A program made the position numbers and the translations under genes. Below are positions 44,273-52,269 of a stretch of 64,000 nt of DNA, piece by piece; the first letter of the stretch is position 1; the number at the start of each line of letters is the position of its first letter. The stretch spans positions 1 to 64,000 of the forward strand of contig NZ_PXZH01000006.1 in the NCBI RefSeq assembly GCF_003950325.1, in the 5' to 3' direction. The notes beneath the pieces were generated by a model. The model was not told the DNA's origin, did not search any database, and was given only the letters and a program-made list of their open reading frames with translations. This DNA is from Vagococcus humatus (GTDB lineage Bacteria; Bacillota; Bacilli; Lactobacillales; Vagococcaceae).

Positions 44273-44848
44273 TTACTTATGTAATAGATTATTAAAAAAA
44301 TCGTATAGTTCTTTTCTTTGTGAATATTGAAGAGTGAAAAAATCTTTATCAATTTTTTCTTTCATTTCTATAGAATTTTGATATTCTTCATTTGTTTCTA
44401 AATAGTCTAAATCTTCGAAAAAATTGCGAATACTAATATCTAAAATTTCTGATAATAGATAAATTTGATTAACGTAAATATTTGATAGAGTACCATTAAG
44501 TAAACTTTTAAATTTTTTCTTTGGGATATTCGTTGCATTAATTAATTCTTCTTCAGTAATTCCTTTTTCATGCATTCTACCAACAAGAATTCTTGGCAGG
44601 TTCTTTACTAATGATTCATTAGTTTTCGAATATTCTGAAAGTTTTAATGCAAATTCCTCCTTTGTAATTCCAAATGCTTCAGAGTATCTTTCAATTTCCT
44701 TTTCTCCCAATGATCTCACACCGTTTTCATGATTAGAAATTGTATTTTGACTATATCCAGTTAGACGACCTAATTCTTTTTGGGTCATTCTTTTTTCTTT
44801 ACGCATGTCCTTCAATACCATTCCAAAAGTTATTTCTTTTTTATTCAA
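44273..44848 (-). CDS. XRE-family repressor 1
   Basis: A protein of about 191 residues with an N-terminal Cro/CI-type helix-turn-helix (MRKEKRMTQKELGRLTGYSQNTISNHENG) and a second HTH-like segment (GITEEELINATNIPKKKFKSL), then a short helical tail. There is no peptidase (LexA-like) domain, so inactivation would need a partner protein, as with Stl-type repressors of satellites. TTG at 44848 is nine bases after AAAGGAG. Divergent from the DUF771-like gene, with three matching operators between them. Confidence 0.8.
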   Translation of the reverse strand: MNKKEITFGMVLKDMRKEKRMTQKELGRLTGYSQNTISNHENGVRSLGEKEIERYSEAFGITKEEFALKLSEYSKTNESLVKNLPRILVGRMHEKGITEEELINATNIPKKKFKSLLNGTLSNIYVNQIYLLSEILDISIRNFFEDLDYLETNEEYQNSIEMKEKIDKDFFTLQYSQRKELYDFFNNLLHK

Positions 44849-44906
44849 ATCAAACAGCTCCTTTGAAAAAAGATTAACATAAAATGAAATCAAAATACAT
44901 AAAAAA

Positions 44907-44990
44907 ATCTCAAATAGAGATTTTTTTGTTGCATTATTATATTTTATCGAGTATTATTATCTCGTAATGAGATATATCTCGTAATGAGAT
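44907..44990. promoter_or_regulatory. Three ATCTC-N5-GAGAT operators between divergent genes
   Basis: ATCTCAAATAGAGAT (44907-44921), ATCTCGTAATGAGAT (44959-44973) and ATCTCGTAATGAGAT again (44976-44990). Each is a 15-bp dyad. The last two are 17 bp apart centre to centre and overlap the likely promoter of the rightward gene. They are the obvious sites for repressor 1. The first, with flanking A and T tracts, also resembles a small terminator hairpin. Confidence 0.7.
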
Positions 44991-45012
44991 AATATTTGGA
45001 GGTGATTAGATT

Positions 45013-45288
45013 ATGAATGGATTACAGGTTTATTTGTCAGAAGAGCAATCGAAAGAGTTGCGCTTATATGTTTTTGAGGTAACGAAAAATGCTATTGAGG
45101 AGGCTAAAAAAATGGCTGGACTTGATAGACCATTCTTAAAACAAAATGAAATGGCTAAATATTTAGGTATTTCTATTAATTCATTAAGAAAGTTAGAAAC
45201 GTATGGTTTACCAAGTATTCAGATTGACGGTTTGAAATTCTATTCAAAAGAAGAAGCAACAAAATTTTTATTAAGTTATCAAAAATAA
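45013..45288 (+). CDS. DUF771-like helix-turn-helix protein, copy 1
   Basis: A 91-residue protein. The C-terminal half (FLKQNEMAKYLGISINSLRKL, then GLPSIQIDGLKFYSKEEATKFL) reads as an excisionase/MerR-like winged helix, typical of DUF771 phage proteins. The N-terminal half is helical and may be an oligomerisation segment. Placed divergently from repressor 1, it could be an excisionase (AlpA-like) or early activator. GGAGGTG precedes the ATG. The last 125 coding bases are identical to copy 2. Confidence 0.75.
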   Translation: MNGLQVYLSEEQSKELRLYVFEVTKNAIEEAKKMAGLDRPFLKQNEMAKYLGISINSLRKLETYGLPSIQIDGLKFYSKEEATKFLLSYQK

Positions 45289-45313
45289 AACAATCTAAGT
45301 GCAGGGGTGTGCA
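45163..45313 (+). repeat. 151-bp direct repeat, left copy (ends in boundary repeat b)
   Basis: Identical base for base to 46358-46508, as far as I can read. It covers the 3' part of DUF771-like copy 1, its stop and the 19-bp boundary repeat (45295-45313). Sequence upstream of it diverges. Confidence 0.9.
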
Positions 45314-45340
45314 ATTAAATAAACAAAAGGGATTGTAATA

Positions 45341-46033
45341 TTAAAGGATAGTTTCAACATCCACTAGTTCTATAGAATTTTCGTTCTTTTCTATTTTTTT
45401 ATAAAAATAATAGTTCCAGTCTGAATCTAAACTCATTCTAACTCTAATATCAGCGAATTTAATTTGTTCATCATAAGGAATTAGTGAAGAAAATAAAAAA
45501 TTATATATATCTTTTATTAAAACATTTTGTTCATCTTCTTTCAATTCGTTGAAAAATTTAGAATTATCCTCAAATGAATGTTCTGTATCATCTGCGTAGT
45601 TGTTAAAAACATCGGCATCTTTTGTGGTTATTATAACTTTATATTCACTTTTTGTTTTAGTTACAAAACAATAGACTTGATAATCTAACGGAGGATATGA
45701 ACTTATCTCAACGGTTGTTCCATCATCTAAGTTTGCAACAGTTAAATTTCTTTCCGTAAAAACTCTAATTATAAATAAATCTGCACCATTATCCATTTTA
45801 ATGGGAGAAGTTTGTCCATAAACAAACCATTTGTCTGGTTGAATTTCTATTAAGTCATTTGGAGTGATTTTTAAATGCGTACAAATCTTTTCTAAAGTAT
45901 CAAATTGAATACCTTTACTAGTATTATTTGCCATTAAACTAAGTGTATTTTTAGAAATACCTGTTTTTTCGTGAAGCCAAGTCATTGTTTTACCTTGGTC
46001 CTTTAATATTTTTTTTAAAGTAATGTTAATCAT
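45341..46033 (-). CDS. XRE-family repressor 2
   Basis: A protein of about 230 residues, with an N-terminal Cro/CI helix-turn-helix of the YozG/DUF-type (TLKKILKDQGKTMTWLHEKTGISKNTLSLMANNTSKG, at about residues 5-45; quoted in parts, recognition helix near KNTLSLM) and a longer C-terminal region without recognised protease motif. It is unrelated in detail to repressor 1. ATG at 46033 (MINITLKK) is chosen as the family-like start. In-frame ATGs upstream at 46054 and 46135 lie in the promoter region. It is divergent from DUF771-like copy 2. Confidence 0.75.
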   Translation of the reverse strand: MINITLKKILKDQGKTMTWLHEKTGISKNTLSLMANNTSKGIQFDTLEKICTHLKITPNDLIEIQPDKWFVYGQTSPIKMDNGADLFIIRVFTERNLTVANLDDGTTVEISSYPPLDYQVYCFVTKTKSEYKVIITTKDADVFNNYADDTEHSFEDNSKFFNELKEDEQNVLIKDIYNFLFSSLIPYDEQIKFADIRVRMSLDSDWNYYFYKKIEKNENSIELVDVETIL

Positions 46034-46207
46034 TAATAATACACGCCCTTTCATCATAAGATTAACACAGAATGATAGAGTAATACAATGTTTTTTACTG
46101 TATATAGTTAATTTGTTACAAATAAGTAGTTGCAAATGATTTTATATGATGTTACTGTATAGTTGTAACAGAAATACTATAAATAGTATGAATGGGGGGT
46201 GAAATTA

Positions 46208-46483
46208 ATGCAAGGATTACAAGTATTCTTATCAGAAGAGCAAAGTAAAGATCTACAGAAGTACGTTTTTGAGCTTACTAAGGAATCAATCGAGGAAGCT
46301 AAGAAGATGGCTGGACTTGATAGACCATTCTTAAAACAGAATGAAATGGCTAAGTACTTAGGTATTTCTATTAATTCATTAAGAAAGTTAGAAACGTATG
46401 GTTTACCAAGTATTCAGATTGACGGTTTGAAATTCTATTCAAAAGAAGAAGCAACAAAATTTTTATTAAGTTATCAAAAATAA
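46208..46483 (+). CDS. DUF771-like helix-turn-helix protein, copy 2
   Basis: A 91-residue near-copy of the protein at 45013 (GLQVFLSEEQSKDLQKYVFELTK versus GLQVYLSEEQSKELRLYVFEVTK at the N terminus, identical C-terminal half; shown only to contrast the first twenty-odd positions). ATG at 46208 is eight bases after GGGGGGTG. The GTG at 46199 overlaps that site. Upstream DNA has GTTAC-N9-GTAAC and TTGTTACAA, likely operators of repressor 2. Directly upstream of the Rha-type gene, it is probably the active early-operon copy. Confidence 0.75.
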   Translation: MQGLQVFLSEEQSKDLQKYVFELTKESIEEAKKMAGLDRPFLKQNEMAKYLGISINSLRKLETYGLPSIQIDGLKFYSKEEATKFLLSYQK

Positions 46484-46508
46484 AACAATCTAAGTGCAGG
46501 GGTGTGCA
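46358..46508 (+). repeat. 151-bp direct repeat, right copy (ends in boundary repeat c)
   Basis: Second copy of 45163-45313, offset 1195 bp. It contains the 3' part of DUF771-like copy 2 and the third 19-bp boundary repeat (46490-46508). Confidence 0.9.
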
Positions 46509-46525
46509 GGCGAAAGGAGATTTAT

Positions 46526-47272
46526 ATGAAAGAATTAGTATTCGTTAAAAGCGCGATGTTGGATGAAGTACCGTTTACAACTAGTTTAGTTATTTCTGAA
46601 TATGCAGATATTGAACATCGTGCGGTATCCCAAATGGTTAGAAAGTATCATGACAGATTAGAAGGGATGGGGAAGGTAACATTTAAAATGTCGCCTATGG
46701 CAAGCGGTCAAAAAGCTAAAGTGTATATTTTGAATGAAGTACAAGCAACGTTTCTAATTACATTATTGAAGAATACAAATAAAGTTGTTGATTTTAAGGA
46801 AGAGTTATCTAAACAATTCTTCTCAATGAAACAAGAATTAATGAAACGTCAAATGTATCGTGAGTTAGAAAAGCCACTAAGAAGAACTCTAACAGATTCT
46901 ATTAAAGAATGGGAACACGTTAATAAATGGGCATACAAACTGGTTACAGATCTTATTTGTAAGAAGATAACAGGTATGAACACTAAGCAATTAAAACAAG
47001 CTAGAAACGTTTCTAAAGGAACTAGTGGCACAGATATTTACACCGTAGAAGAATTTGAACAGTATCAACGATTAGAGCATAAAGTAATAGCTTTACTTGA
47101 TATGAACATGACGTATGAACAAATTAAAGCTGTAGTAAACGGTGAAAGTATTGAGTTTAGGTTACAAGTGAAAGAAAAAGTTGGCAGAGGTTTACCAGTT
47201 TCAAAAATTCAACAAGTTAAAAGAATTTCAAAAACTGATATTGATAACTTTTTGAATGAAAATAAAATATAG
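46526..47272 (+). CDS. Rha-family phage regulatory protein
   Basis: A 248-residue protein. The N-terminal domain (about residues 10-100; TSLVISEYADIEHRAVSQMVRK, then YILNEVQATFLITLLKNT) is the Phage_pRha domain found in phage antirepressor-like proteins. The C-terminal half is basic and may bind DNA or a partner. It could relieve one of the repressors or act in early control. AAAGGAG precedes the ATG. It follows boundary repeat c. Confidence 0.82.
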   Translation: MKELVFVKSAMLDEVPFTTSLVISEYADIEHRAVSQMVRKYHDRLEGMGKVTFKMSPMASGQKAKVYILNEVQATFLITLLKNTNKVVDFKEELSKQFFSMKQELMKRQMYRELEKPLRRTLTDSIKEWEHVNKWAYKLVTDLICKKITGMNTKQLKQARNVSKGTSGTDIYTVEEFEQYQRLEHKVIALLDMNMTYEQIKAVVNGESIEFRLQVKEKVGRGLPVSKIQQVKRISKTDIDNFLNENKI

Positions 47273-47308
47273 CTAGCTGGGGAGCAAGCAAGAAAGAGGT
47301 AGTTAAAA

Positions 47309-47491
47309 ATGTTAGAACATAACACATTAAAAGATGTTTTAAAAGATTTGTATGACTTATCAGAAGGAAGTAATTTCATGACAGATGGGAAACCATCAAC
47401 TATTGAAGATATTCAAGATTTATATCATGAAAGAATTATTAATGTGATTGATTTATTGGGATATGAAAGTATTTATCTAGATGAAAAATAG
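47309..47491 (+). CDS. Small acidic protein, unknown
   Basis: A 60-residue acidic helical protein (begins MLEHNTLKDVLKDLYDLSE) preceded by AAAGAGGTAG. I do not recognise it. It is 36 bases after the Rha gene and its stop runs directly into a pair of large hairpins. Confidence 0.55.
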   Translation: MLEHNTLKDVLKDLYDLSEGSNFMTDGKPSTIEDIQDLYHERIINVIDLLGYESIYLDEK

Positions 47492-47562
47492 CACACTTAG
47501 GATGGCAGTCCTTTAAGTGTGCTGGGTACTAAATAGAATTCTGACAAAACTATCTAGTACCC
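47490..47562 (+). other. Two adjacent large hairpins, no T-run
   Basis: Hairpin 1: AGCACACTTA (47490-47499) with TAAGTGTGCT (47514-47523), inner GGA/TCC. Hairpin 2 follows at once: GGGTACTA (47524-47531) with TAGTACCC (47555-47562), plus an inner ATAG/CTAT. No T tract follows either. They may be RNA processing, attenuation or a DNA-level site in the early operon. Confidence 0.55.
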
Positions 47563-47605
47563 ATTATATCATGATTTTTAAATTAAATGAAATGGGGAAT
47601 AAAAA

Positions 47606-47881
47606 ATGAAAGTAAATAATAAACAAATTTTTATAGAAGGTAAACCAGTAACAGAGGATTATTTATTAAATATAGCAACAGAATTAACTTCATTGTCTGA
47701 ATTAATTCAATTGGTCAGACAACCACTTGAAATGCTCGATTATAGTGTTACTAAAAATGATGAGTTTGTATTTAAGCATTATATTCTTACAGGTGGCTTA
47801 CAATGTTTAGAAAATAATTTGGAAGATATTCAAAATAAAATATTGAAAATTTCTAACAATATTTGTCCAGATGAAATGTAA
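47606..47881 (+). CDS. Hypothetical protein upstream of the primase-helicase
   Basis: A 91-residue protein (begins MKVNNKQIFIEGKPVTEDY), rather acidic and helical, with no membrane segment. Not recognised. It has an AATGGGG-type ribosome binding site and ends 14 bases before the primase-helicase gene, so is probably co-expressed with it and may help replication. Confidence 0.55.
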   Translation: MKVNNKQIFIEGKPVTEDYLLNIATELTSLSELIQLVRQPLEMLDYSVTKNDEFVFKHYILTGGLQCLENNLEDIQNKILKISNNICPDEM

Positions 47882-47895
47882 AGGTAGGTGATTGA

Positions 47896-50238
47896 GTGAT
47901 ATACACCAGTCAAGGATTTACAACCAAAAATATGGTTCAAGTTGATACTAACCAATCAGATTGGGAATATCTAACAGCTTATGAGCCTAAAATAATCTCT
48001 TATGAGAATATCGAACAAGTGGAACAATTCAAGAAAAGCCAAGCTGATTATTTTTTAAGTGGAGAAATGAAACTTAATTCTGTAACTAACCAGTATGAGC
48101 GAAGTAATCAAAACTTAATTGGTAAACGTATCATAGCATTAGATTATGATGACATAGATGTGCTTCTAACTAAGTTTAATCATATCGTTAAAGAGAAGCT
48201 ACAAGGCATTGATTATATGTTATATCCGACTATCAGAAATAATTTTGATGGTTACGGGTTAAGGTACCGGCTTCTGATTAATACAGACCGTTTATACAAT
48301 GAATCAGAATCTAAGGTATTGCTTACTAATGTGATTGATCATATCGGCTTAAAATGTGACAGTGCTTCAAAAACATTTAGCCAGCCAATGGGATTACCTT
48401 TAATCAATGCTTTTTCAAATGAAAAGATGATTACAGTTAATCATGGTCAACCTTTAAAAGTTGATGATTACTTAACACCACTAGAAGTAAAAGAACCATT
48501 TATATTAAATTATCAACAATCAGAATTATCTGATAGTGAGTATATTAATTTGTTTAAGCAGTATGCTAAAAGAAACGCTCCTAATTTATCAGACTACTCA
48601 TTTTATCTAAATGCTTATATGTGTTTAAAGCATGGTGTACAATCCAATGAGATTAGTCAAGAGATAGCAAAAGTAGGGTTAATGATTTTAGCTGGTGATA
48701 ATGAAGAATGGCAGAGAGATAATGTTAAACACTTTGAGCAAGACAAGGCAGTTAGTCGATTAAAGAAACCAGTTAAAGAGTATTTTGGCAATAGAGTGGG
48801 TTCTGAATTATTAGATGGCAATGATTTAAAAAAGGCGTTATATGAGCGTAGACAAGAAGAAATAGCTTATATGATGCAGCAATGGGAAGAAAATGGAAGT
48901 AATGGGCGAAAACCATCTTTAATTTCTCCAATTAGGGTAGCAATTGTATTAAAAGATTATATTAAATTTTGTTTATTTGATATGAACGAGAATACAAAAT
49001 TAGCTATATACAGACCTAGCGAGGGAATTTACACACAGAATGAAACGTATATCAGAAGAATTATTTCATGGTTAGAACCTAAGCATAACAGTAGCAAAGC
49101 TAGTGATGTAATCTATCATCTTAAAAATATGGCAGATATTAGAGAAAAAACAATCTCAAGATATTTAATTCCAGTCAACAATGGGATATTCAATCTTGAA
49201 ACAAAGCAATTAGAAGCATTTAGTTATGAGAAGGTATTCACTTCTAAAATAGCTACTGATTATGTTGTGCCTGAAAGCAAACCTATTATAGATGGCTGGA
49301 ATGTAGATGAATGGATGAAATCTATCTCATGTAATGATCCAGAGATAGAGCGGCTATTGTGGCAAGTAATCAGTGCTTCGCTCAATGGCAATTTTTCAAG
49401 GAGAAAATCTATCTGGTTAGTAGGTAGCGGTAACAATGGGAAAGGAACTTATCAAGCATTAATTAAAAATCTAGTTGGTGCTAAAAATGTGGCTACTTTA
49501 AAGCTTCCAGACTTTCAAGGTAGGTTTAATTTATCTATGCTAGAAGAAAAAACGGTATGTATTGGTGATGATGTACCAGCAGGTGTTTATATTGATGATA
49601 GTTCAAACTTTAATTCTGTTGTGACTGGTGATGATGTCATGGTGGAAGAAAAGAATAAGCCAGCATATAGCACTAACTTTCAAATGACGGTCATTCAATC
49701 AACAAACGGAATGCCTAAAATACACAACAAAACAGAGGGTACTTACAGAAGGATTGTGATAGTACCTTTCTCAGCTAACTTTAAAGGTCAAGGGGATAAC
49801 TGGAAGATTAAAGATGAATATATTAAAAATAAATCTGTTTTGGAATACGTACTATATCAAGCAATTAATTTGGACTTTGAACGGTTTACTATTCCAAAAG
49901 AATCGGAAAATCTTATGAGTGATTATAGACAAGTTAATGATCCGTTAGTTGATTTTAAAGAAAATGTATTCGATAGTTTGAACCTTAACAAGATACCTTT
50001 CTATATTGTTTATGGTTATTATAAAGACTTCTGCCATGATAATAACTTCCAACCAATGAGCAAACTAAAATTTTCAAGAGATTTTGAAACTATGTTGGAT
50101 AATGATTGGAAAAAAATTAATCGAAAATATTCAAATGGCGAATTAGGTACGTTACCTAATAAGCCGACAAATATAGCCTATCCAAGTCATGGAAAAGTTT
50201 ATAAATATTATATAAATGAACGACTGAAAATAGTATAG
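47896..50238 (+). CDS. Primase-helicase (AEP primase-like N terminus, SF3 D5-type helicase)
   Basis: A 780-residue replication protein. The N-terminal third has ALDYDDID (81-88) and YPTIRNNFDGYGLRYRLL (110-127), fitting the acidic metal site and basic motif of archaeo-eukaryotic primase/polymerase domains. The C-terminal half is a superfamily 3 helicase of the P4/D5 type with Walker A GSGNNGKGT (510-518), Walker B VCIGDD and motif C (VIQSTNGMP), then a D5-type winged helix. It should melt and prime the iteron origin directly downstream. GTG start after AGGTAGGTG. Confidence 0.9.
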   Translation: MIYTSQGFTTKNMVQVDTNQSDWEYLTAYEPKIISYENIEQVEQFKKSQADYFLSGEMKLNSVTNQYERSNQNLIGKRIIALDYDDIDVLLTKFNHIVKEKLQGIDYMLYPTIRNNFDGYGLRYRLLINTDRLYNESESKVLLTNVIDHIGLKCDSASKTFSQPMGLPLINAFSNEKMITVNHGQPLKVDDYLTPLEVKEPFILNYQQSELSDSEYINLFKQYAKRNAPNLSDYSFYLNAYMCLKHGVQSNEISQEIAKVGLMILAGDNEEWQRDNVKHFEQDKAVSRLKKPVKEYFGNRVGSELLDGNDLKKALYERRQEEIAYMMQQWEENGSNGRKPSLISPIRVAIVLKDYIKFCLFDMNENTKLAIYRPSEGIYTQNETYIRRIISWLEPKHNSSKASDVIYHLKNMADIREKTISRYLIPVNNGIFNLETKQLEAFSYEKVFTSKIATDYVVPESKPIIDGWNVDEWMKSISCNDPEIERLLWQVISASLNGNFSRRKSIWLVGSGNNGKGTYQALIKNLVGAKNVATLKLPDFQGRFNLSMLEEKTVCIGDDVPAGVYIDDSSNFNSVVTGDDVMVEEKNKPAYSTNFQMTVIQSTNGMPKIHNKTEGTYRRIVIVPFSANFKGQGDNWKIKDEYIKNKSVLEYVLYQAINLDFERFTIPKESENLMSDYRQVNDPLVDFKENVFDSLNLNKIPFYIVYGYYKDFCHDNNFQPMSKLKFSRDFETMLDNDWKKINRKYSNGELGTLPNKPTNIAYPSHGKVYKYYINERLKIV

Positions 50239-50495
50239 GTTACTAAGGTTATTAATAGGTTACTCATTTAAAATGAATGGGTAACCTTTATAAACATTGA
50301 TACACCAATCTTATGAGTAGATAGGTTACTCATTTACTCATTTATTTCAACTTTTAATAAATTAAATAATGATATAGATAATACATTAAAATATAAAGTT
50401 AATGGAAAAAATGGGTAACCAGTAACCAATGTATAACAAAGCTATATACACCAATGCTTTAACAAGGTTACTAATATTATTCAAATGAGTAACCT
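50237..50495. other. Candidate replication origin: iterons flanking an AT-rich core
   Basis: Copies of AGGTTACTCATT or its complement occur at 50237-50244 (short), 50257-50268, 50276-50287 (inverted), 50323-50334, 50410-50420 (inverted), 50421-50427 (short), 50465-50472 (short) and 50484-50495 (inverted). They form two groups around a nearly pure AT stretch (50336-50408). This matches the organisation of satellite origins bound by their own SF3 helicase. Confidence 0.8.
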
Positions 50496-50522
50496 TAACA
50501 CCAACAAAAAGGAGATTATACA

Positions 50523-50759
50523 ATGAAAGTTAAAATGATAGAGGGAACTAATTCATTAGATACCTTCCAGCTACAAAGAGGGGTAAGAAGATTAGACACT
50601 AGGGTTAATGAGTTCTTAGAAAATAACCCAGACATTGAGATTGTAACCATTAAGCAGTCCAGTGCTTCAAGTGGTGATAAAGACGATTTAGGAAGTATAA
50701 CAACAGTATCAATTTTTTATAATGAAAAAAGAGCAAGTAATGACAATTCAATGGTTTAA
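50523..50759 (+). CDS. Small protein, Cse60-like (tentative)
   Basis: A 78-residue protein (MKVKMIEGTNSLDTFQLQR start, then VNEFLENNPDIEIVTIKQSS). The pattern of an N-terminal beta strand, EFL helix and ISIFYNEK-like last strand resembles the Cse60/DUF2758 family of small proteins in Firmicute phages and plasmids. No function is known. AAAGGAG precedes the start. It overlaps the next gene by 20 bases. Confidence 0.6.
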   Translation: MKVKMIEGTNSLDTFQLQRGVRRLDTRVNEFLENNPDIEIVTIKQSSASSGDKDDLGSITTVSIFYNEKRASNDNSMV

Positions 50760-51213
50760 TACAGAACAGTACCCAACAGTATTTTTAGGAAATAGCGAAG
50801 CAAGTAAAGAGTATAAAGAACAGTTATACAAACAATTTGTGAGTCAATTTGGTTTTGACAAAGTAGCTGCTTATGAACGTGTGAAGAATTTAACCTATTT
50901 ATTGGAAGGGAAACAAGGTTATAACAGTGGTAAAGAATACGACACACCACCAGCGTTACCATGCTTTTTAGACCATGCTATGTATTTTAGAAACACTAAA
51001 CTTGATACTACAATAGTTGTTAGTCATCCTTATCAATTTGACTTAGAGCTTATGTCCGAGTTTTTAAACCAATTAAATCTAGAATCTATCGTCTGGTTTA
51101 ATGATAAAAGTTTTTACATGACAAAAAGCACCCCAACAATAATGATTGGGGCACAAGAAAAATTAGAAAATTTAAACATGAATGCCAATAATCGAATTTG
51201 GCAATGTAGTTAA
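50740..51213 (+). CDS. Hypothetical accessory protein
   Basis: A protein of about 157 residues (MTIQWFNTEQYPTVFLG start), soluble, of mixed helix and strand, with no motif I recognise. ATG at 50740 is preferred because AAGAG lies seven bases before it. The ATG at 50722 lacks a site. The overlap with the preceding gene implies translational coupling. First of the accessory operon after the origin. Confidence 0.6.
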   Translation: MTIQWFNTEQYPTVFLGNSEASKEYKEQLYKQFVSQFGFDKVAAYERVKNLTYLLEGKQGYNSGKEYDTPPALPCFLDHAMYFRNTKLDTTIVVSHPYQFDLELMSEFLNQLNLESIVWFNDKSFYMTKSTPTIMIGAQEKLENLNMNANNRIWQCS

Positions 51214-51767
51214 ACCTACAAGTAAAAATAAAGCTAGAGTTAAAAAGATAATGAGTGAGAGACTAGAGATAATTTGGTTGCTGATCTGATACGTACAATA
51301 TACGTTTCAGCCTTTACATCATCTTTCTCTATCTCTATCTCTTTCTCTAACTCTATACTCTGTGGGACATCCAGGGGACATTGTCCCAAATAATTTAGAG
51401 AACTCAAAAACGAGCAATGAAGATACATCATCTAACTCTGTCTCTAACTCTATTTCTAACTCTGGTGGGCATTTGTCCGACATTTGTCCAAACTAAAATG
51501 ACTGTACCCACAAGTGGGTATGATTTCCCATTGAGGTAGTCGAAAATTCGGCATACGTGTCGAAAGATAAAATCACTTCTACCGCTATTACTAATAGTAA
51601 TAGTGATGAGAGCAGCAATGATGAGCTGATAAGAACGATGTTAACCAGTGAGGTTTAGGCTAGGTTGTAAAAGATAGCAATGATGAGCTGACGGAAAAAC
51701 CACTCGGACAATTGTTCCGAACGTTTAGCATATCAATGCTTATATATAAATAAAGGAGAGTAGAAGA
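51214..51767. other. 554-bp intergenic region with TTGTCC dyads and CTCTAT repeats
   Basis: No convincing gene. It holds CTCTATCTCTATCTCT low-complexity tracts (about 51329-51356 and 51431-51466), the dyads GGGACATTGTCCC (about 51373-51385) and CGGACAATTGTTCCG (51706-51720), a direct repeat of GACATTTGTCC (about 51467-51490), and two copies of AGCAATGATGAGCTGA (51614-51629 and 51676-51691). Plus-strand frames through the CTCTAT tracts stay open for 60-70 codons without a start, so this may be a dead gene tail. Confidence 0.5.
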
Positions 51768-52259
51768 ATGTTTGATGACCTATACATGATTAATAGCTAT
51801 TTTTGTTTACCAGATAAGATTAAGGAGCTAAAAATTGCTAGGAAGGAGCTTGAAACAATCTTTTACTCTCAAAATATGGCAACACGTACTGAATATACAG
51901 ACATAGGAATAGTTACACGAGCGTTTAGATTGGAGAAAATGGTAATAGAACACAACATGGCTCAAGAGCTGCTTAATAAGCGTATAGAACGTAATGAGCT
52001 AAGACATAAGTATTTTACTAGCTACTTAGATTCATTGGCTGAAACAGACGTTAAACGCTTGTATCAACGCCATGCTTTAAATCAAAATGTATTTGTAACT
52101 GAACAATTAGAAGAACAAACGATAGATGAGATCAATGAAATTGAAACGTGTATCTGTTTACGAGAAGGTATTTTTGTAGAAGAGAAACTTCAAAAAGTGG
52201 AACTAACAGATGATTTTGAGACTAATTTAGATGTTTTAACTCAATTATTCGCAATTTAG
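51768..52259 (+). CDS. Hypothetical helical protein
   Basis: A 163-residue, almost entirely helical protein rich in Glu, Leu and Arg (KIKELKIARKELETIFYSQN near the N terminus). It may form a coiled coil. Not recognised. AAAGGAGAG precedes the ATG. The gene ends ten bases before the next, with which it is surely co-transcribed. Confidence 0.6.
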   Translation: MFDDLYMINSYFCLPDKIKELKIARKELETIFYSQNMATRTEYTDIGIVTRAFRLEKMVIEHNMAQELLNKRIERNELRHKYFTSYLDSLAETDVKRLYQRHALNQNVFVTEQLEEQTIDEINEIETCICLREGIFVEEKLQKVELTDDFETNLDVLTQLFAI

Positions 52260-52269
52260 GAGGGGTATT

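Noticed and set aside
51240-51431. 63-codon minus-strand frame across the CTCTAT tracts
   Set aside because: Its EIEIEKD stretch is just the complement of the CTCTAT microrepeat. No start signal or family was found.
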